Of a stretch of 64,000 nucleotides of DNA, positions 10,857-22,286 are shown in pieces. This stretch comes from Toxorhynchites rutilus septentrionalis. Lineage: Eukaryota; Arthropoda; Insecta; Diptera; Culicidae. Both the position numbers and the translations under genes were made by a program. The notes beneath the pieces are model-generated. The model searched no databases and was not told the DNA's origin. It was given only the letters and a program-made list of their open reading frames with translations. Where the stretch lies: the NCBI RefSeq assembly GCF_029784135.1, contig NC_073745.1, forward strand, positions 278,477,803 through 278,541,802. Reading direction: 5' to 3'. Every line of letters starts with the position of its first letter. Position 1 is the first letter of the stretch.

Positions 10857-13750
10857 CTAGCTGACCCGGCAAACTTCGTCCCGCCCAAAATTTGTTTTTT
10901 GTCATCAATACCTTCAAACATTCACATTTTCTTACTAAGAGCAAGTTAATGGGTCCAATCGCAGAACTGTTCATTGATTGATCTTCTATTCGACCCCGTT
11001 GAATTTACCTTTTACTATAAAATGCCTAGTATTTCTAACAAAGGTCATCATTATAATATCAGATTATTTTCAGACACATTTCTCGTTCAAGATTTTTCAA
11101 CCACTTGCAAATAATATGTTTCTCCGTTACATGGAATAAATGTTTTATACAGAATATATGATAGAATAAAGACAGCCCTCAATCTGACAATTTCTTCTTC
11201 GAGTTCTGCTCATATCAACACATTCAGCGATACTTTAGATATAGGAGTGCGTTTCATCACATTAAAATCCATTTCCAGTTTCGAACAAAGATCAATTTCC
11301 CTAGCGCAAACATCAAATGGACTAACAGCACTTGTCACTATGTAATTGTAGAACATATGGGAATTTAATTTTCCGAATTTTCCCTTTTTCCTTCAGAGTT
11401 TTCTGAAAATTTTCAATTGTCATGTTTTGTTGGAAAATTTTTGCTTGAAATGTGTGTAATATTTTGATAGAACCATTCCAGAGGAGGGAAGGGTGTCATA
11501 CCATCATAGAAACATTTCTCATACTCAAAAACCCTCACATCCCAAATTGTGCTTGATTAGTTCTCGAGTTATGCAGAAGTTTGTGTTTGTGTGCCCCCTG
11601 TAGTTTGTGTTTCATTTGAATGGTAGCCCCCCGCCATAGAGAGGGGGTGGTGTGTTTAACCATCATAGAAACATTTATTGTACCCTAAAACCTCCATATG
11701 CCTAATTTGGTTCCATTTGCTTGATTAGTTCTCGAGTTATGCAGAAATTTGTGTTTAATTTCTATGGCAACCACCCCCCGCCCCCTCAGAAAGATGGGAG
11801 GAGTGTTGAACCACTTTAGAAATGATTCTTACCCCCTAAAACCTCCACATGTCAAATTTGGTTCAGTTTGCTTGATTAGTTCTTGAATTATGCAGAAATG
11901 TATGTTTCATTTGAGAGGGGGTGGAGAGTCTAACCATCATAGCAACTGTAACCGAGATTTATACTAACTACGGTTCGAGAATTGTAAGCCCCCTTGGTCG
12001 TAGCGAAACGCGATTACGATGCGTTTCATCTGTCAACGCATGACGGAGCGAAATATCAGAAAACAAAGAAAGTCTCATTCTATGGCACAAGGTAGTGAAC
12101 TGAGTACGCAAAAATATTAAAATTATACATTGGCTAAAATATTAGCGTACATTTATCACGATTTTCCAAGTGAGTCATTATATTGCAAGTTAAATTACTG
12201 AATTTAAATTGAAACATGTCTATACAATGAATTACAGAATATTTATGTCTACCCCTGAAATTTATATTGATTTAGTGGATATAAACTAAAAGGGAGGATA
12301 GTAATAATGTAAGTGGATATAAGATAAGTATAATCCTTGAACTACAATAAATATTATAGCTTTTAGCACTATTATCACCAAAAACGCACGGTCTTTGATT
12401 GCTCAAAAGGATATTTACTCCCGTTCCAACAAAAACATTTGTTGTACCCTAAAACCTTCACAAGCCAAATTTGGTTCCATTCGCTTGATTAATTCTCGAG
12501 TAATGTAGAAATTTGAGTTTCATTTGTATGGCTACCCCTCCTCCCCTGTCTGTCTGATTCTTATGGACTCGGAAACTACTGAGCCGATCAACATGGAAAT
12601 TAGTATGTAGGGGTTTTTGGGGCCGGGGAAAGTTTTCATGATAGTTTGAGACCCCTCCCTCCCCTCTAAGGGTGCAATAAATGTTTCTATTGTAGTTAGA
12701 CTTTCCACTCCCCTCTCTAAGGGGGGGCTGCCATGTAAATGAAACACAAATTTCTGAATTACTCGAGAATTAATCAAGTAAACTGAACCAAATTTGGCAT
12801 ATGGAGGTTTTAGGATGCAATAAATATTTCTATGGTGGTTAGACACTCCTCTCGCTCTCTAAGGTTGGGCTGTCATACAAATGAAACCCAAATTTCTGCA
12901 TAACTCGAAAACATATCAAGCAAATGGAGCCACATTTGGCATGTGAAGGTTTTACGGGACACGAAACGTTTCTATGGTGAATACACTCCTCCCCCCCTCT
13001 CTAAGGGTGGCTGCCATACAAACGATACACAAACTTCTGCATAACTGGAGAACTAATCAAGCACAATTTGGGATGTGCGGGTTTTTGAGTATGAGAAATG
13101 TTCCTATAATGGTATGACACCCCTCCCTTCTCTGGAATGGAGAGGGGGCCCCATAAAAATATTACACATATTTCAAGCAAAAATTTTCCAACCAAACATG
13201 ACGAATGAAAATTTTCGGAAAACTCTGAAGGAAAAAAGGAAAATTCGGAAAATTAAATTCCCATATGTTCTACGATTACATAGTGACAATTGCTGTTAGT
13301 CCATTTGATGTTTGCGCTAGCGAAATTATGAAACGCACTTCTATATATTCTTCTATCTATACCAAAAAAAAAAGGATCGCCGGATGTGTTGATAAGAGCA
13401 GAACTCGATGAAGGAATTGTCCGATTTAGAGCTGTCTTTATTCTATCATATTTGCTGTATAAAACATTTATTACATGTAACGGAGAAACATGTTATTTGC
13501 AAGTGGTTGAAAAATCTTGAACGAGAATGGTGTCTGAAAATAATTTGATATTATAATGATGAGTTTTGTTAGAAATACTAGGTATTTTGTAGTGAAAAGT
13601 AAATTCAACGGAGTCGAATAGAAGATCAATCATTGAACAGTTCTGCGATTGGACTCATGAACTTGCTCATAGTAAGAAAACGTGAATGTTTAAAGGTATT
13701 GATGACAAAAACAAATTTTGGGCGGACGAAGTTTGCCGGGTCAGCTAGTA
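10857..13750. repeat. Tail-to-tail pair of tailed repeats
   Basis: The left copy (plus) begins CTAGCTGACCCGGCAAACTT at 10857; the right copy (minus) ends at 13750 with GTTTGCCGGGTCAGCTAG. They meet tail to tail near 12544, where the right copy's (GACA)n tail reads TGTCTGTCTG. Each unit is about 1.2 kb: a unique 5' part (Ser/Pro-free, non-coding), then three to five diverged units of about 125 bp containing CATAGAAACATTTATTG, GCTTGATTAGTTCTCGAG, TGCAGAAATTTGTGTTTCAT and a G-run/C-run. The left copy is interrupted by the insert at 11947-12431. No transposase or reverse transcriptase is visible. Confidence 0.85.
11947..12431 (+). mobile_element. Possible solo LTR inside the tailed repeat
   Basis: 485 bp of unrelated sequence splits a repeat unit between CCATCATAG and AAACATTTG, which are adjacent in other units. 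It starts TGTAACCGAG and ends GTTCCAACA, fitting TG..CA LTR ends. The flanking 5-mers GCAAC and AAAAC agree in only three positions, so the target duplication is poor. No TATA box or polyadenylation signal stands out. It could be another kind of insert. Confidence 0.4.
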
Positions 13751-14097
13751 ATAATTATACATTTGAAGGTATTTGTTGTTCAAAGTAATAAAATTAATGA
13801 AAGTCCCTCACAGAGCATGAATCTTGACTCTTTATTTTTCATATATAGTTTCATCTATTTTGTCATTATCCTTTAGTATCGATTTCGCTTCTTTATTTCT
13901 TGAATTTTGCACCTTTTTCCGTTCTTCCTGCTCCCTCAACTTAGCCAATGTTTGCATTTTTTTCTTCCCGTTTCAACTCGGTTTTTATTTTTCTTTCCTT
14001 AAGTTTTTCGGCGCTTTGTCATTTCAATCACATTCTTCGCACTTCGCACTTCGTTCTACTTTTTCATACAAAACATCTCAGTACTTGTCCAATTTAA

Positions 14098-14548
14098 GGC
14101 CACGTTCTCACTGCAGCGGGGCGTCAACGTGGCGTGAGCGTAGCGTGTTCACTTCCCGCCACGGTTCGTGCCTTCGGCGTGTTCTACGAAAATTTTCAAT
14201 GTGTGTTCTTGAATGAAAGAATGAGAATTGGTTTATTTTTCAATATTCCAACATCGTTCGATGTATCCGGCTAAAAACTCGGAGGGTGAAAAACGTAAAA
14301 AATAAAACAAGACAAAAATTTTTAAATTATGTCATCACTACAAGCAAACATATGCAAGAGAGAAGCGGAGAAGTACAAATATCGCCGGCGTGAAGTGTTT
14401 TCGTTTGCACGCCAGCCACACGTCAAAACCACGCTCACGACACGTCAGCCTGGTGTGAACACATCACTAAGAACACACGCAATTAATCGTAAGCGTCAAA
14501 CGCCCCGCTCAAGCCACGCTGACGCCCCGCTACAGTGAGAACAAGGCC
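14098..14548. mobile_element. PIF/Harbinger-type MITE
   Basis: 451 bp, flanked on both sides by TAA (14095-14097, 14549-14551). The ends are inverted: GGCCACGTTCTCACTGCAGC on the left and GGCCTTGTTCTCACTGTAGC read inward from the right, continuing GGGGCGTC. Internal sequence is GC-richer than the surroundings. A 3-bp TAA target is typical of PIF/Harbinger; no transposase is present, so family assignment rests on ends and target only. Confidence 0.75.
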
Positions 14549-14758
14549 TAAAAGTAACGTGAAGTTTACTTTTACCCTGATGAGTTGCCAGGATACAGGA
14601 CAACAGAGGGAGGGCTGAACGTTTCTTTTGTTAGAAGTTCATTCAGTTGAACATTGCCCACTAATTATTCAGCTTGCCGAAAATTTATTTGCTGATCTGT
14701 AGTTGAAAAACATGTATAAATCTTATACAAGATTTTAAAATATTTGGGTGCGTTATAT

Positions 14759-14888
14759 TTTTTTTTTTATATCTGTATTATAGTGATTTTCAACTCATTT
14801 GGCTGGTTCGTCACTTTTACTTTCATTTTTGGAAGAATGTCGGGAGTGAGAATTGAACTCGTGACCTTCAGCGTGAGAGGCATGGATG
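14759..14888 (-). mobile_element. tRNA-type SINE, 5'-truncated, with perfect target duplication
   Basis: On the minus strand it reads CATCCATGCCTCTCACGC, then the B box GAGTTCAATTCTC, ACTCCCGACATTCTTCC, a unique middle and a poly(A) tail. It is flanked by identical 14-mers TGGGTGCGTTATAT (14745-14758 and 14889-14902), the long duplication left by LINE-driven retrotransposition. Compared with the copy at 57840 it lacks the first 20 bp, with the A box. Confidence 0.92.
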
Positions 14889-15214
14889 TGGGTGCGTTAT
14901 ATGAATCTACGCTTTACATCCATAATAAGCCTTAAAACCCACTTTGTAGAACCATAAATTTCAACTGTCCAAAATATGAATCGTAGGGAAAAAGTTCGAT
15001 CTGTATTTTTTGAAGAAAAATTACATTTTACTTGATAATATTTAACAGTTAACTGCGAAACACTTATCAAGCAATAACTGTAAACTGATAACGATGATGA
15101 AAACTGATGAAACACGAGAGAAATTCAAATACTAATGAACGGTTAAATTCTACATGCTCACGCTAAGCAAACGTCAAACACAAACGGTAATGAGCGATTC
15201 CAAATAAAATCGAC

Positions 15215-15740
15215 AAACGACAAAAAATGAGTATTTTTGATTCGAATGAAAGCTTATATTCAGTTTGGATTGGAGGAAATGTGAGTTTTCCACAGCATTT
15301 GGAAATTTTTTGACACAAGTGTAACTTTTGATAAAGGGCGTATCTATTTTAGCAAGATAAATCTCTGATAATTTATATCTCAAAAACTATGAGTCGTACC
15401 GAAATAGTGTCTCAGAAAGAGTTATAGAGTATTGATGTTTAAGCGTGGAAAAATATATACTGAGAAATTATTAATACTCTTTTTTAATTTACAAAAAAAA
15501 ATTAATTTGCAATATCTATTGTTTTAGTTTTTTAATTTTTTTTCATATAAAATAGAAGCCATGTAGAAAATTCACTTTGTAGAACATCGAATTTACATGA
15601 ATTTTCGAAGTTTCGAATTTTTGTATGTTAACAATCATTTTTAGTCACAAATTATGAATCCTGATCTGATTTAGAATAAAAAAGATCTTCATCTATCTCC
15701 TTCTAAATGAAGCCATTCTCAAAATATTAAAAAAAATCGA
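15215..15740 (+). repeat. AT-rich repeat shared with 36.2 and 39 kb
   Basis: Matches 36215-36715 in the same orientation and 38600-39415 in reverse, with blocks such as AACTATGAGTCGTA, TTCGAATTTTTGTATGTTAA and AAATTATGAATCCTGATSTG (S = C or G). In all three places it lies next to a CAGCCATTCCATG foldback or its derivative, so it is probably the outer part of one larger element. No gene. Confidence 0.7.
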
Positions 15741-15794
15741 GTGGGTTGTACCCGAGACACAACAGCTTAGGACGTAGGACTACGCAATCTTATA

Positions 15795-17074
15795 TTCGGC
15801 TGTCAAAAAAGTCCTGCGGTATTTTTTTTCAATTTTCATTTGTTCATAAAATTAGTTACAATCATCTGTTTTAAGTCAAATATGCGCCGTTTTATTCGTT
15901 GACTTGTTCCCAACGAGATGCCAACTTCATAATACCCCTGTTATAGAAGCTCGCTTCCTTATTGGCAAAAAAACTCGGATGCCAATTTTCACAGGTCTCT
16001 TTTGTGGCTAACTTCTGACTACCTAGCTCGTTCGCCATGGACAAAAACAGGTGGTAGTCACTTGGTGCAAGGTCCGGACTATACGGCGGATGCAAAAGAA
16101 CCTCCCATCCGAGCTCCCGGAGCTTCTGGCGCGTCACCAAAGAAGTGTGTGGCCTGGCGTTGTCCTGATGGAAGACAATGCGGCCTCTGTTTATCAAAGA
16201 TGGCCTCTTCTTCATAAGTGCTACCTTCAAGCGGTCCAGTTGTTGGCAGTACAGGTCCGAATTGAGCGTTTGCCCATAGGGAAGCAGCTCATAATAGATT
16301 ATTCCTTGACAATCCCACCAAACACACAGCAGAACCTTCCTGGCCGTTAATGAGGGCTTGGCCACCGTCTGAGCCGCTTCAGCGGGCTTCGACCACGATC
16401 GTTTGCGCTTCACGTTGTCGTAAGTGACCCACTTTTCATCGCCAGTCACCATCCGCTTCAGAAACGGGTCGATTTTGTTGCGATTCAGCAGCGATTCACA
16501 TGCGTCGATACGGTCAAAGATGTTTTTTGCGTCAACGTGTGTGGCACCCATACATCGAGCTTCTTTGTGAATCCAAGCTTCTTCAAATAGTTAATAACGG
16601 TTTGATGACTTATCCCCAGCTCTTGGCCGATGCTACGGCTGCTACTATGCCGGTCTTTCTCGGCTAATTCAGCGATTTTGTCGCAATTTTCGATGACAGG
16701 CTTTCCGGAGCGTGGCGCATCTTCGACGACCTCCACACCAGAACGAAAACGTTGAAACCATCGTTGTGCGGTGGAAATGGAAACTGTATCGGGTCCATAA
16801 ACTGCACAAATTTTATTGGCAGCTTGAGATGCATTTTTGCCTTTGTCATAGTAGTACTGTAAAATATGTCGGATTTTCTCTTTATTTTTCTCCATATTTG
16901 CGACACTATAACTCACGAACGACTTAACCAAACGAAACACTGTCAAGGACTATATTATAGCAAAAATACCTTTCCAACAAGCTATAGTATGACTCGATAC
17001 AATGAATACAACTAGAACTACTCGCTTACATCGACACCTCGCGGAAGTACCGCAGGACTTTTTTGACAGCCTAA
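15795..17074 (-). mobile_element. mariner-family DNA transposon, nearly full length
   Basis: About 1.28 kb bounded by TA on both sides. Inverted ends match over about 28 bp: TTCGGCTGTCAAAAAAGTCC on the left, and TTAGGCTGTCAAAAAAGTCC read inward from the right. The transposase gene lies inside on the minus strand. It sits within a repeat that also occurs near 36.4 kb and next to a fragment of the GACGTAG family, so it entered older repeats. Confidence 0.93.
15892..16895 (-). pseudogene. mariner transposase (DD34D), one frameshift
   Basis: Cut-and-paste transposase of the mariner type. The N-terminal part starts at MEKNKEKIRHILQ (16895) and has two helix-turn-helix regions, the second near SRSIGQELGISHQTV, then the linker WVPHTLTQK. 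The frame then breaks in an A-run (T-run at 16523-16528 on the plus strand); one missing base explains it. The downstream frame resumes with NIFDRIDAC and holds the catalytic set VTGDEKW, HQDNARPH and SPDLAPSDYHLF, with 34 residues between the second and third aspartates. It ends at 15892. Apart from the frameshift it is close to intact (about 335 codons), so inactivation looks fairly recent. Confidence 0.92.
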
Positions 17075-17091
17075 TATTTTGAAAATTTGTA

Positions 17092-17270
17092 CAGTCTTTC
17101 CATGTAAAACCGATCTAGTTCCTCTCAGATTTTCGTGAAAAGTGGCCATTTTTTTATCATCTAAATCGGTTCAGTGGTTCAAAAGTTATGAATTTTTGAA
17201 AAAAGTCATTTTTTTACCGCTTTTGACGAAAATCTGAGAACCACTATATCGGTTTGGCATGGAATGAATG
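17092..17270. repeat. 179-bp foldback MITE
   Basis: TA-flanked. The left end CAGTCTTTCCATGTAAAACC and the right end read inward CATTCATTCCATGCCAAACC continue as inverted copies over most of the length (GATATAGTGGTTCTCAGATT, TTTCGTGAAA), so the element is nearly one hairpin. The short member of the family at 36773-38582. Confidence 0.82.
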
Positions 17271-17554
17271 TATATACATTTTCCTTAAAAAAGATGTTTT
17301 ATTTCTAAATTCTGAAATAATATGGTCAGCTCATACAATTACAAACAAGTCATCTAAACATCGTATGAAGGGCTCTATTACAGGAAAAGAGTTTTTTCTA
17401 ACAACACCTTCTTCATGTTTTCTTCGAAAAATTACTACTGATGTTTGACTTGTGCATTTTCGTGTGTGAATTGACGCAATTGACATGTTCTGCAACCTTT
17501 TTTTCTATTTAGAAACATGCAATAAAATGTCAAATGCCAGAATTCACACGCAAA

Positions 17555-17650
17555 AATGTTATGAATAAAACATTATTTTTCCAGGAAATGTTTTTATTCA
17601 TAACATTTTTCAGAAAAAAATTATGAATAAAACATTATTTTTCCAGGAGT
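17555..17650. repeat. Short foldback around AATAAAACATT
   Basis: TTATGAATAAAACATTATTT and TTCCAGGA occur twice (17559, 17620), with an inverted TTTTTATTCATAACATTTT between them. A small hairpin-forming repeat, non-coding. Confidence 0.55.
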
Positions 17651-17977
17651 CTCCATTCAAAAATGCCATATATTCCAAAAAAATATAAAATTTAGAAAGT
17701 TGACGTCTTCGATAACGGTCCATATCATGTTAAGATCAAGAACTTTGTCGAATACACTATGTCGCTATCTCGATATTGAAATAAATTATGATTAGTTGTA
17801 TTTTTTTCCAAGAAAACATGGAAAAGTTGTTGTTAGAAAAACATTTTTTCTTGCAAAAGTGCCCAACTTATGTGTGCAAAGTTGCTTAAATGATCAATGT
17901 CTTTATATCTACATTCGCTGTTTATTTAACTTAAACAACTTAAAGCAGTGCCTTTTCAAATGTTACAATGCATTATA

Positions 17978-19268
17978 TTGGGTTGGAAAGAAAGAAATGT
18001 CGTATATTGTCAATATATGGCAACACTTAAACATATCTTGTGTTGTACTTATCGCATCGGGTCATACTATACGGCCATTTAAAGACGATAATCTGTGCTA
18101 TAGGTGTCGTTTTGACAGTATTGTGATTGCCCTTTTCAGTCTCAAGTTATAGCGCGTCAAAGATGGAGTCCACCAAGCAAGAAATTCGCCATATTTTACG
18201 TTTTTACTACCTGCGAGCTAAAACTGCAACGAAGGCGGCCGAAAAAAAATCGTGTAGTTTATGGACCCGATACTGTAACGATTCGCACAGCACAGCGTTG
18301 GTTTGATCGATTTCGTTCTGGTGTAGTGGCTGTCGAAGATACACCCCGTACTGGTAGGCCAATCGTCGTGGGAACCGATAAAATCGTTGTAATCATCCAA
18401 GTGGACCGGCATGAGAGCACTCGCTCGATTGGCCAGGAACTGGGTATAGACCATAAAACCGTTTCGAACCATTTGCAGAAGATTGGATTCCAAAAGAAGC
18501 TGGATGTATGGGTGCCACACGAGTTGACACAAAAAAATCTTTTAGACCGAATCAACGCCTGCGATGCACTGCTGAAACGGAACAAACTCGACCCATTTTG
18601 AAGAAGATGGTGACTGGTGATGAAAAGTGGATCACGTACGACAACCTAAAGCGAAAAAAGTCGTGGTCGAAGCGCGGTGAGCCGGCCCAAAGCATCGCCA
18701 AGCCCGGATTGACGGCCAGGAAGGTTTTGCTGTTTGTTTGGTGGGATTGGAAGGGAACCATCCACTATGAACTGCTCAACTATGGCCAGACCCTCAACTC
18801 GGTTCTCTACTGTGAGCAGCTTGACCGTTTGAAGCAGGCGATTAACCAGAAGCGGCCAGAAATGATCAATAGGAATGGTGTTGTTTTCCACCAGGACAAC
18901 GCTCGGCCTCACACATCTTTGTTGAGCCGCCAGAAGCTACGGGAGCTCGGATGGGATGTCCTATTGCACCCACCGTATAGTCCGGACCTGGCTCCAAGTG
19001 ATTATCATTTATTCCGGTCCATGCAAAACGCTCTTGGTGATACTAAGTTGGCCTCAAAAGAGGCTTGCGAAAATTGGCTGTCTGAGTTTTTTGCAAATAA
19101 GGAGGGGGGGGGGGGTTTAAGGGGGGGAATAATGAATTTGCCTTCTAAATGGCAACAAGTTTGCGAACAAAACGGCGCATATTTGACTTAAATTGGATAA
19201 TTTTAAGTATGTTAAATAAAGCGTCAAATTTCGATCAGAAATACGACATTTCTTTTTCCCCAACCCTA
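17978..19268 (+). mobile_element. mariner-family DNA transposon, second subtype
   Basis: About 1.29 kb flanked by TA. The left end reads TTGGGTTGGAAAGAAAGAAA and continues TGTCGTATT. The right end read inward is TAGGGTTGGGGAAAAAGAAA and continues TGTCGTATT. These ends differ from the mariner at 15795-17074, so the two are separate subtypes that inserted independently, facing opposite ways, 0.9 kb apart. Confidence 0.93.
18163..19191 (+). pseudogene. mariner transposase (DD34D), two frameshifts
   Basis: Starts at MESTKQEIRHILRFYY. An extra A in an eight-A run (18241-18248) shifts frame; the second frame carries YGPDTVTIRTAQRWF, the helix-turn-helix RSIGQELGIDHKTV and WVPHELTQKN. A missing T at about 18596-18599 makes a premature stop after LDPF. 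The third frame has VTGDEKWITYDN, HQDNARPH and SPDLAPSDYHLF, with 34 residues between the second and third aspartates, and ends QNGAYLT at TAA. Near the C terminus a run of 13 G (about 19103-19115) replaces the usual residues with Gly-rich sequence. That may be a local mutation or an assembly error. Confidence 0.92.
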
Positions 19269-20198
19269 TATATGGTAAAATTAGTGCCACATATATTGGA
19301 AATATTTGTAATTTTTTGATTTTTCAATGAATTACCATATTTGAATCAGTGTTATCGCGGAACAACACACTTCCAACAGCGAACGCTTCTCAATGGTCTC
19401 AATTTACTGAATATAGTAGTACTCTGTATCTTATCAGTTAGAATATCAGCGAGAAATATTTAAATTTCCCAAGCTTTGAAACACGCATCCAATTAACTTT
19501 GACTGTAAATGTGAGACATGGGAAAAGTTATTTAGTAATTTTCCTTCTTTCTTAATTTTTAAAGTCTTCAATCTCATCTACCTTGCGGCAGGTCTCAGAT
19601 TCATTAATCCTATCATTACTAACTGAAGAATGGAGTACTTTCGCGCAACACTATCCAGTTTTTTCTGTGTGCTAATTTACTGAAATGCTGAAATCGATCA
19701 ATTCATTCAAAACGTTGCACTTTGGATCAACAAGGATAAATCAAATAATAACCACCCGATTTCTGGTTACAACCAGCAACTCAACTCAATAAAATAACGA
19801 CCGGAAATCTTTTTCGCTTATCTGTCTTGAGATTTATTGTTGTGACTGCAAGCATGTATCTTGAAATGTTTATTGTTAAATAATTTATTTCTCCGTCTGA
19901 AGGCAGAACAACTCGGGGTGTGTTAATTAATAAATGCTTCACCTCTTTAACTGGAGTATTTAGTATCTTTCGACTACAATAAATATTGATACTTCAAATA
20001 TGGATCACTACTTCTCCCGAACGTTTGGCAGATAATCGTTGTTCATCATTCATCATGAATGAATGGATTCTACACAGTTCATGGCTGCGGCGCGTTGTTG
20101 GAGAATATTTCCCCAACTAGTCGAGTGACTCCAACCGGCATTATGCTGGAAAATGGGTAATGTTATCACAAAATAGACAATTTTTGAAATCATAATAT
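19269..20198. other. 3' flank of the complete SDR gene
   Basis: Holds the 3' untranslated region of the minus-strand SDR gene. Minus-strand AATAAA motifs occur near 19886 and 19838. Otherwise AT-rich, no gene. Confidence 0.45.
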
Positions 20199-21400
20199 TT
20201 ACTGATAGATTTTCATAGCCAGCCGCAGATATATTGGCAATGTAATTATTTCAAATCGGTTCCGTAGCAAACCCTCGATCGCCAGTTCAGCGACCGTGTT
20301 TGGAGTTTGGAGTGGAAAACGACAGCTGAAAATGATTGCAATTAAATGTAAATCCACTTTGTCGAGCAGTATTCTGTGCACTCCATTAGCCAACCAACAC
20401 TCCTAGCAGAGCGGAAGTTAGCGTATGAGCAGCAACATCGAATTGCACATGGTTTACGAGGAAACCATCCAACACCACTTACCCTTGTTGATTAAGATAT
20501 TCTAATAGTTCCATTCTGGTAGCAACAAATCCTGGATATAGGCAAGTGGTGAAAATTTCGTTCGCATAACCATTCGCATAAAATTCCTCATTGAGTGCTT
20601 CCATCAGACCTCTAACACCATATTTTGTCGCACTGTAGCACACAGCGCGACCAAAGGCTACGATTCCTACAGTATACAATATTCATGAACAGCTTCAAAT
20701 TTTAACTGCATTCCCTTGAATTTACCAAATGTTGATGACACTCCCATAATGTGACCGCGACGGCGCTCCATCATTCCATCCTTGAAGGCACGTATCGTCT
20801 GGAATGAAATTCAATTTCCACGTCATTTCAAGCTTTTGCATCGTTCGATAAAAAACGACTCACCCAAAAATGCGACGTCAGATTAACATCGATAATCCGC
20901 TGAACATCTTCGGGTGTGCCTTCCGAGAGGGACAGCAACGCCAGCAGACCGGCGTTGTTGATCAGGATATCAACCGGACCCAGTTTCGCCTCGACGTCCA
21001 GCTTGAGTTGCTGGACGGACTGTTGCACGCCGACATCAACTTTGAGTGGTAAAGATCTGACCCCATATTCGCGAACTTGTTGAGCCGTATTTTCCGCTGC
21101 TATGAAATCAATATCTGCCACAGCCACATTGCAACCTTCCTTGGCGAGTTGCAGACAGAGTGCTCTTCCCAGTCCATTGCCACCGCCCGTCACTAGAGCA
21201 ATTTGTCCTTTGATAGATTTTTTCTCCATTCCGGCAAGAAATAGGACCGCCTCATAGACCAAAGTTGGAATGAAAAGCACCATCACTTTCACTATCCTCA
21301 TCAGGATGTCCATCCAGTTTCTGGATAATCTGCTTGCATCCAGTAGCTCTGGGGAGGCCTGAGCATACTCGCCATCATTGTGTTTGAAGTATTGTACCAT
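20199..21400 (-). CDS. Short-chain dehydrogenase/reductase, retinol dehydrogenase / SDR16C-like, four exons
   Basis: Complete gene, join of 20864-21400, 20726-20798, 20483-20666 and 20199-20325 on the minus strand: 921 nt, 306 aa plus stop. All introns are GT..AG (donors GTGAGT, GTAAAT, GTAAGT) and the reading frame joins without a break. Seen: an N-terminal hydrophobic anchor (IVKVMVLFIPTLVYEAVLF); the cofactor motif TGGGNGLGR; ADIDF; NNAG; the catalytic serine region GVSST in exon 2; YSATK (YxxxK) followed by PGFV in exon 3; and a short basic-hydrophobic tail ending KIYQ. This is the layout of the epidermal retinol dehydrogenase / 17-beta-HSD11 group, which are ER or lipid-droplet proteins; the substrate cannot be read from sequence. 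The start at 21400 is preferred over 21454 by alignment to the paralogue at 9331-9882. AATAAA-like motifs lie about 310-370 bp past the stop. Confidence 0.9.
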
Positions 21401-22286
21401 CCTGTATGTCACTTGTATCACAATCAAACGGTCAACTGAACTGCACGGAAACACCTACAGTACTGTGTTTAGACTTCATTGATTCATAAACGAAAAAAAA
21501 ACAACTGACTCAGAGGATGCACCCGACCGAAGTCAACTTGTGTGGATATGGTGACCACAAGACCGTAACGACTACCAATTACTTTCGCTTCACAATTTCG
21601 TGTTCCATCATGTAACGAAAACCATAGCAATTGATTTTATTTTGACAAATCGTCTGGAAATGAGCAGCTCGAAGCAAGTGCCACGGATCCACTGAGCTCC
21701 GATTTAAATTAACTGCTGATTGTGGATAAAAATTCTGCGGAATAGCGGAATGGAAATGCAAAGCTAGTGGAACTTTTTTTTTTGCTTTATCCAATAAGCA
21801 AATTCATCGATTGGACAATGTACGTACAACGGGACGCATTATCAACTCGGAAAAGAAAGTGCTCAATCAGTCAAGGGCGAGTTCACACAGCCTGGCTGAG
21901 TTTAAACTATGTTATAAGATGTTCAATGCAATGGTAAAGAAAACCAACGAAAGTTTGCACACATTCTCTTCGTGATATTATGGCACCAATGTGTAACTAC
22001 ACCCAAAGTTAATTTTTAGCACATGTTATGGCATCCCGATTAAATGAGCCGAAAAATAACAGAAAATGTTCTACTCCCCAATACGTGTATATTATTTGTA
22101 TAATATATATGCTAGAGCCAATATGAGCGAGCGAAACAGGAGACACATTTGAATGAAAGCATATGAAAGCTTTTCGTATAGTTTGCCAAATACACGGTCC
22201 AGACAGAGAAAGATATATTCTCCTTCATATTCTTCTTTATCCTCTTAGAAAACACTTTCCAACTTCATTTTCATGATGAGGTGTAA

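Noticed and set aside
11490..13060. Regularly spaced repeats resembling a CRISPR array
   Set aside because: The units are ~125 bp, diverged, without unique spacers, and recur at other loci with the same outer ends. They are internal units of the tailed repeat.
15744..15790. Treating GTACCCGAGACACAACAGC as part of the mariner element
   Set aside because: It lies outside the mariner's TA target and matches the left end of the GACGTAG family at 53731, so it is separate and older.
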